This document shows, piece by piece, positions 63,799-64,000 of a stretch of DNA of 64,000 bases (position 1 is the stretch's first letter; each line of letters opens with the position of its first letter). Under the pieces are notes generated by a model, which was given only the letters and a program-made list of their open reading frames with translations, was not told where the DNA came from and made no database searches. The position numbers were made by a program, and so were the translations under genes. The stretch comes from Calothrix sp. HK-06 (GTDB lineage Bacteria; Cyanobacteriota; Cyanobacteriia; Cyanobacteriales; Nostocaceae): contig NZ_MRCD01000011.1 in NCBI RefSeq assembly GCF_001904745.1, forward strand, positions 84,714-148,713, in the 5' to 3' direction.

Positions 63799-64000
63799 TG
63801 GGTCATGAAGACATTCAAATGACCTTACGTCATTCAAAAATAACTTTCTGACGCGCGGAGGAAGTCCCACAGCAAGCTTTTAATCAAATCCCAAACTACG
63901 GGTAGAAAGTAAATACTGTCAAATCTAAAAAGTTTAGCCTGTTATCTCACATCTTGCACCAGGCCTAGAAACCGGGCTTCTTGACAAAAACTTTGCTATA

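Overview
The window is AT-rich DNA from a cyanobacterium, probably a filamentous nostocalean; the genus cannot be named from sequence alone. Supporting signs are an orange carotenoid protein (OCP) with its fluorescence recovery protein (FRP), PEP-CTERM sorting signals, a DUF1822 protein, and a type V-K CRISPR-associated transposon (CAST), all typically cyanobacterial. The palindrome GGCGCC is scattered densely through genes and gaps.

Left flank (1-23191). A lipid-modification cluster (cyclopropane synthase-like methyltransferase cut by the window edge, acyl desaturase, unknown membrane protein) is followed by a stretch rich in gene remnants (alpha/beta hydrolase, asparagine synthetase, SDR, DUF6745-like). 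Then come ocp-frp, a secreted NHL-type PEP-CTERM protein, a TetR/membrane-protein pair with visible operators, two paralogous NucS-like nucleases, a Rieske oxygenase with an AraC regulator, an internally deleted IS and an acetyltransferase.

Middle (23192-53932). One 30.7-kb element is a complete V-K CAST. It has matching ends in inverted orientation, a perfect 5-bp target duplication (CGTGT), tnsB-tnsC-tniQ at the left end, and at the right end a CvkR-type regulator, cas12k, a tracrRNA and a four-repeat CRISPR array. Its cargo contains: (1) a GmrSD-like DUF262/HNH nuclease plus a truncated second copy; (2) a small operon with an HTH gene flanked by copies of a TTGCCATTTGGCAA operator; (3) a leftward operon encoding an HTH/iSTAND-like protein, a MoxR AAA+ ATPase, a vWA protein and two FGE-sulfatase-fold proteins, diversified by a complete diversity-generating retroelement (RT, Avd, template repeat, two variable repeats); (4) a sigma factor/DUF1822 pair; (5) a patatin-like lipase, a GH18 chitinase fusion and a protein with all recognisable features of a ricin/Shiga-type ribosome-inactivating protein; (6) a DUF4145/HEAT protein, an MT-A70 adenine methyltransferase and a decayed second tnsB.

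Right flank (53933-64000). DUF5996, a repeat-bearing secreted protein, a Tn3 transposase remnant, a zinc-ribbon/pentapeptide protein, a glycosyltransferase, a PEP-CTERM protein, a PPC-domain protein, a peptidoglycan-binding protein, and remnants of a NucS-like nuclease, an M20 peptidase and an amidohydrolase. Several short repeat families occur in both flanks.

The main result is that an RNA-guided transposon carries both a self-diversifying (DGR) conflict module and what looks like an anti-eukaryote toxin cassette. Function statements rest on motif recognition by eye; no database search was run.
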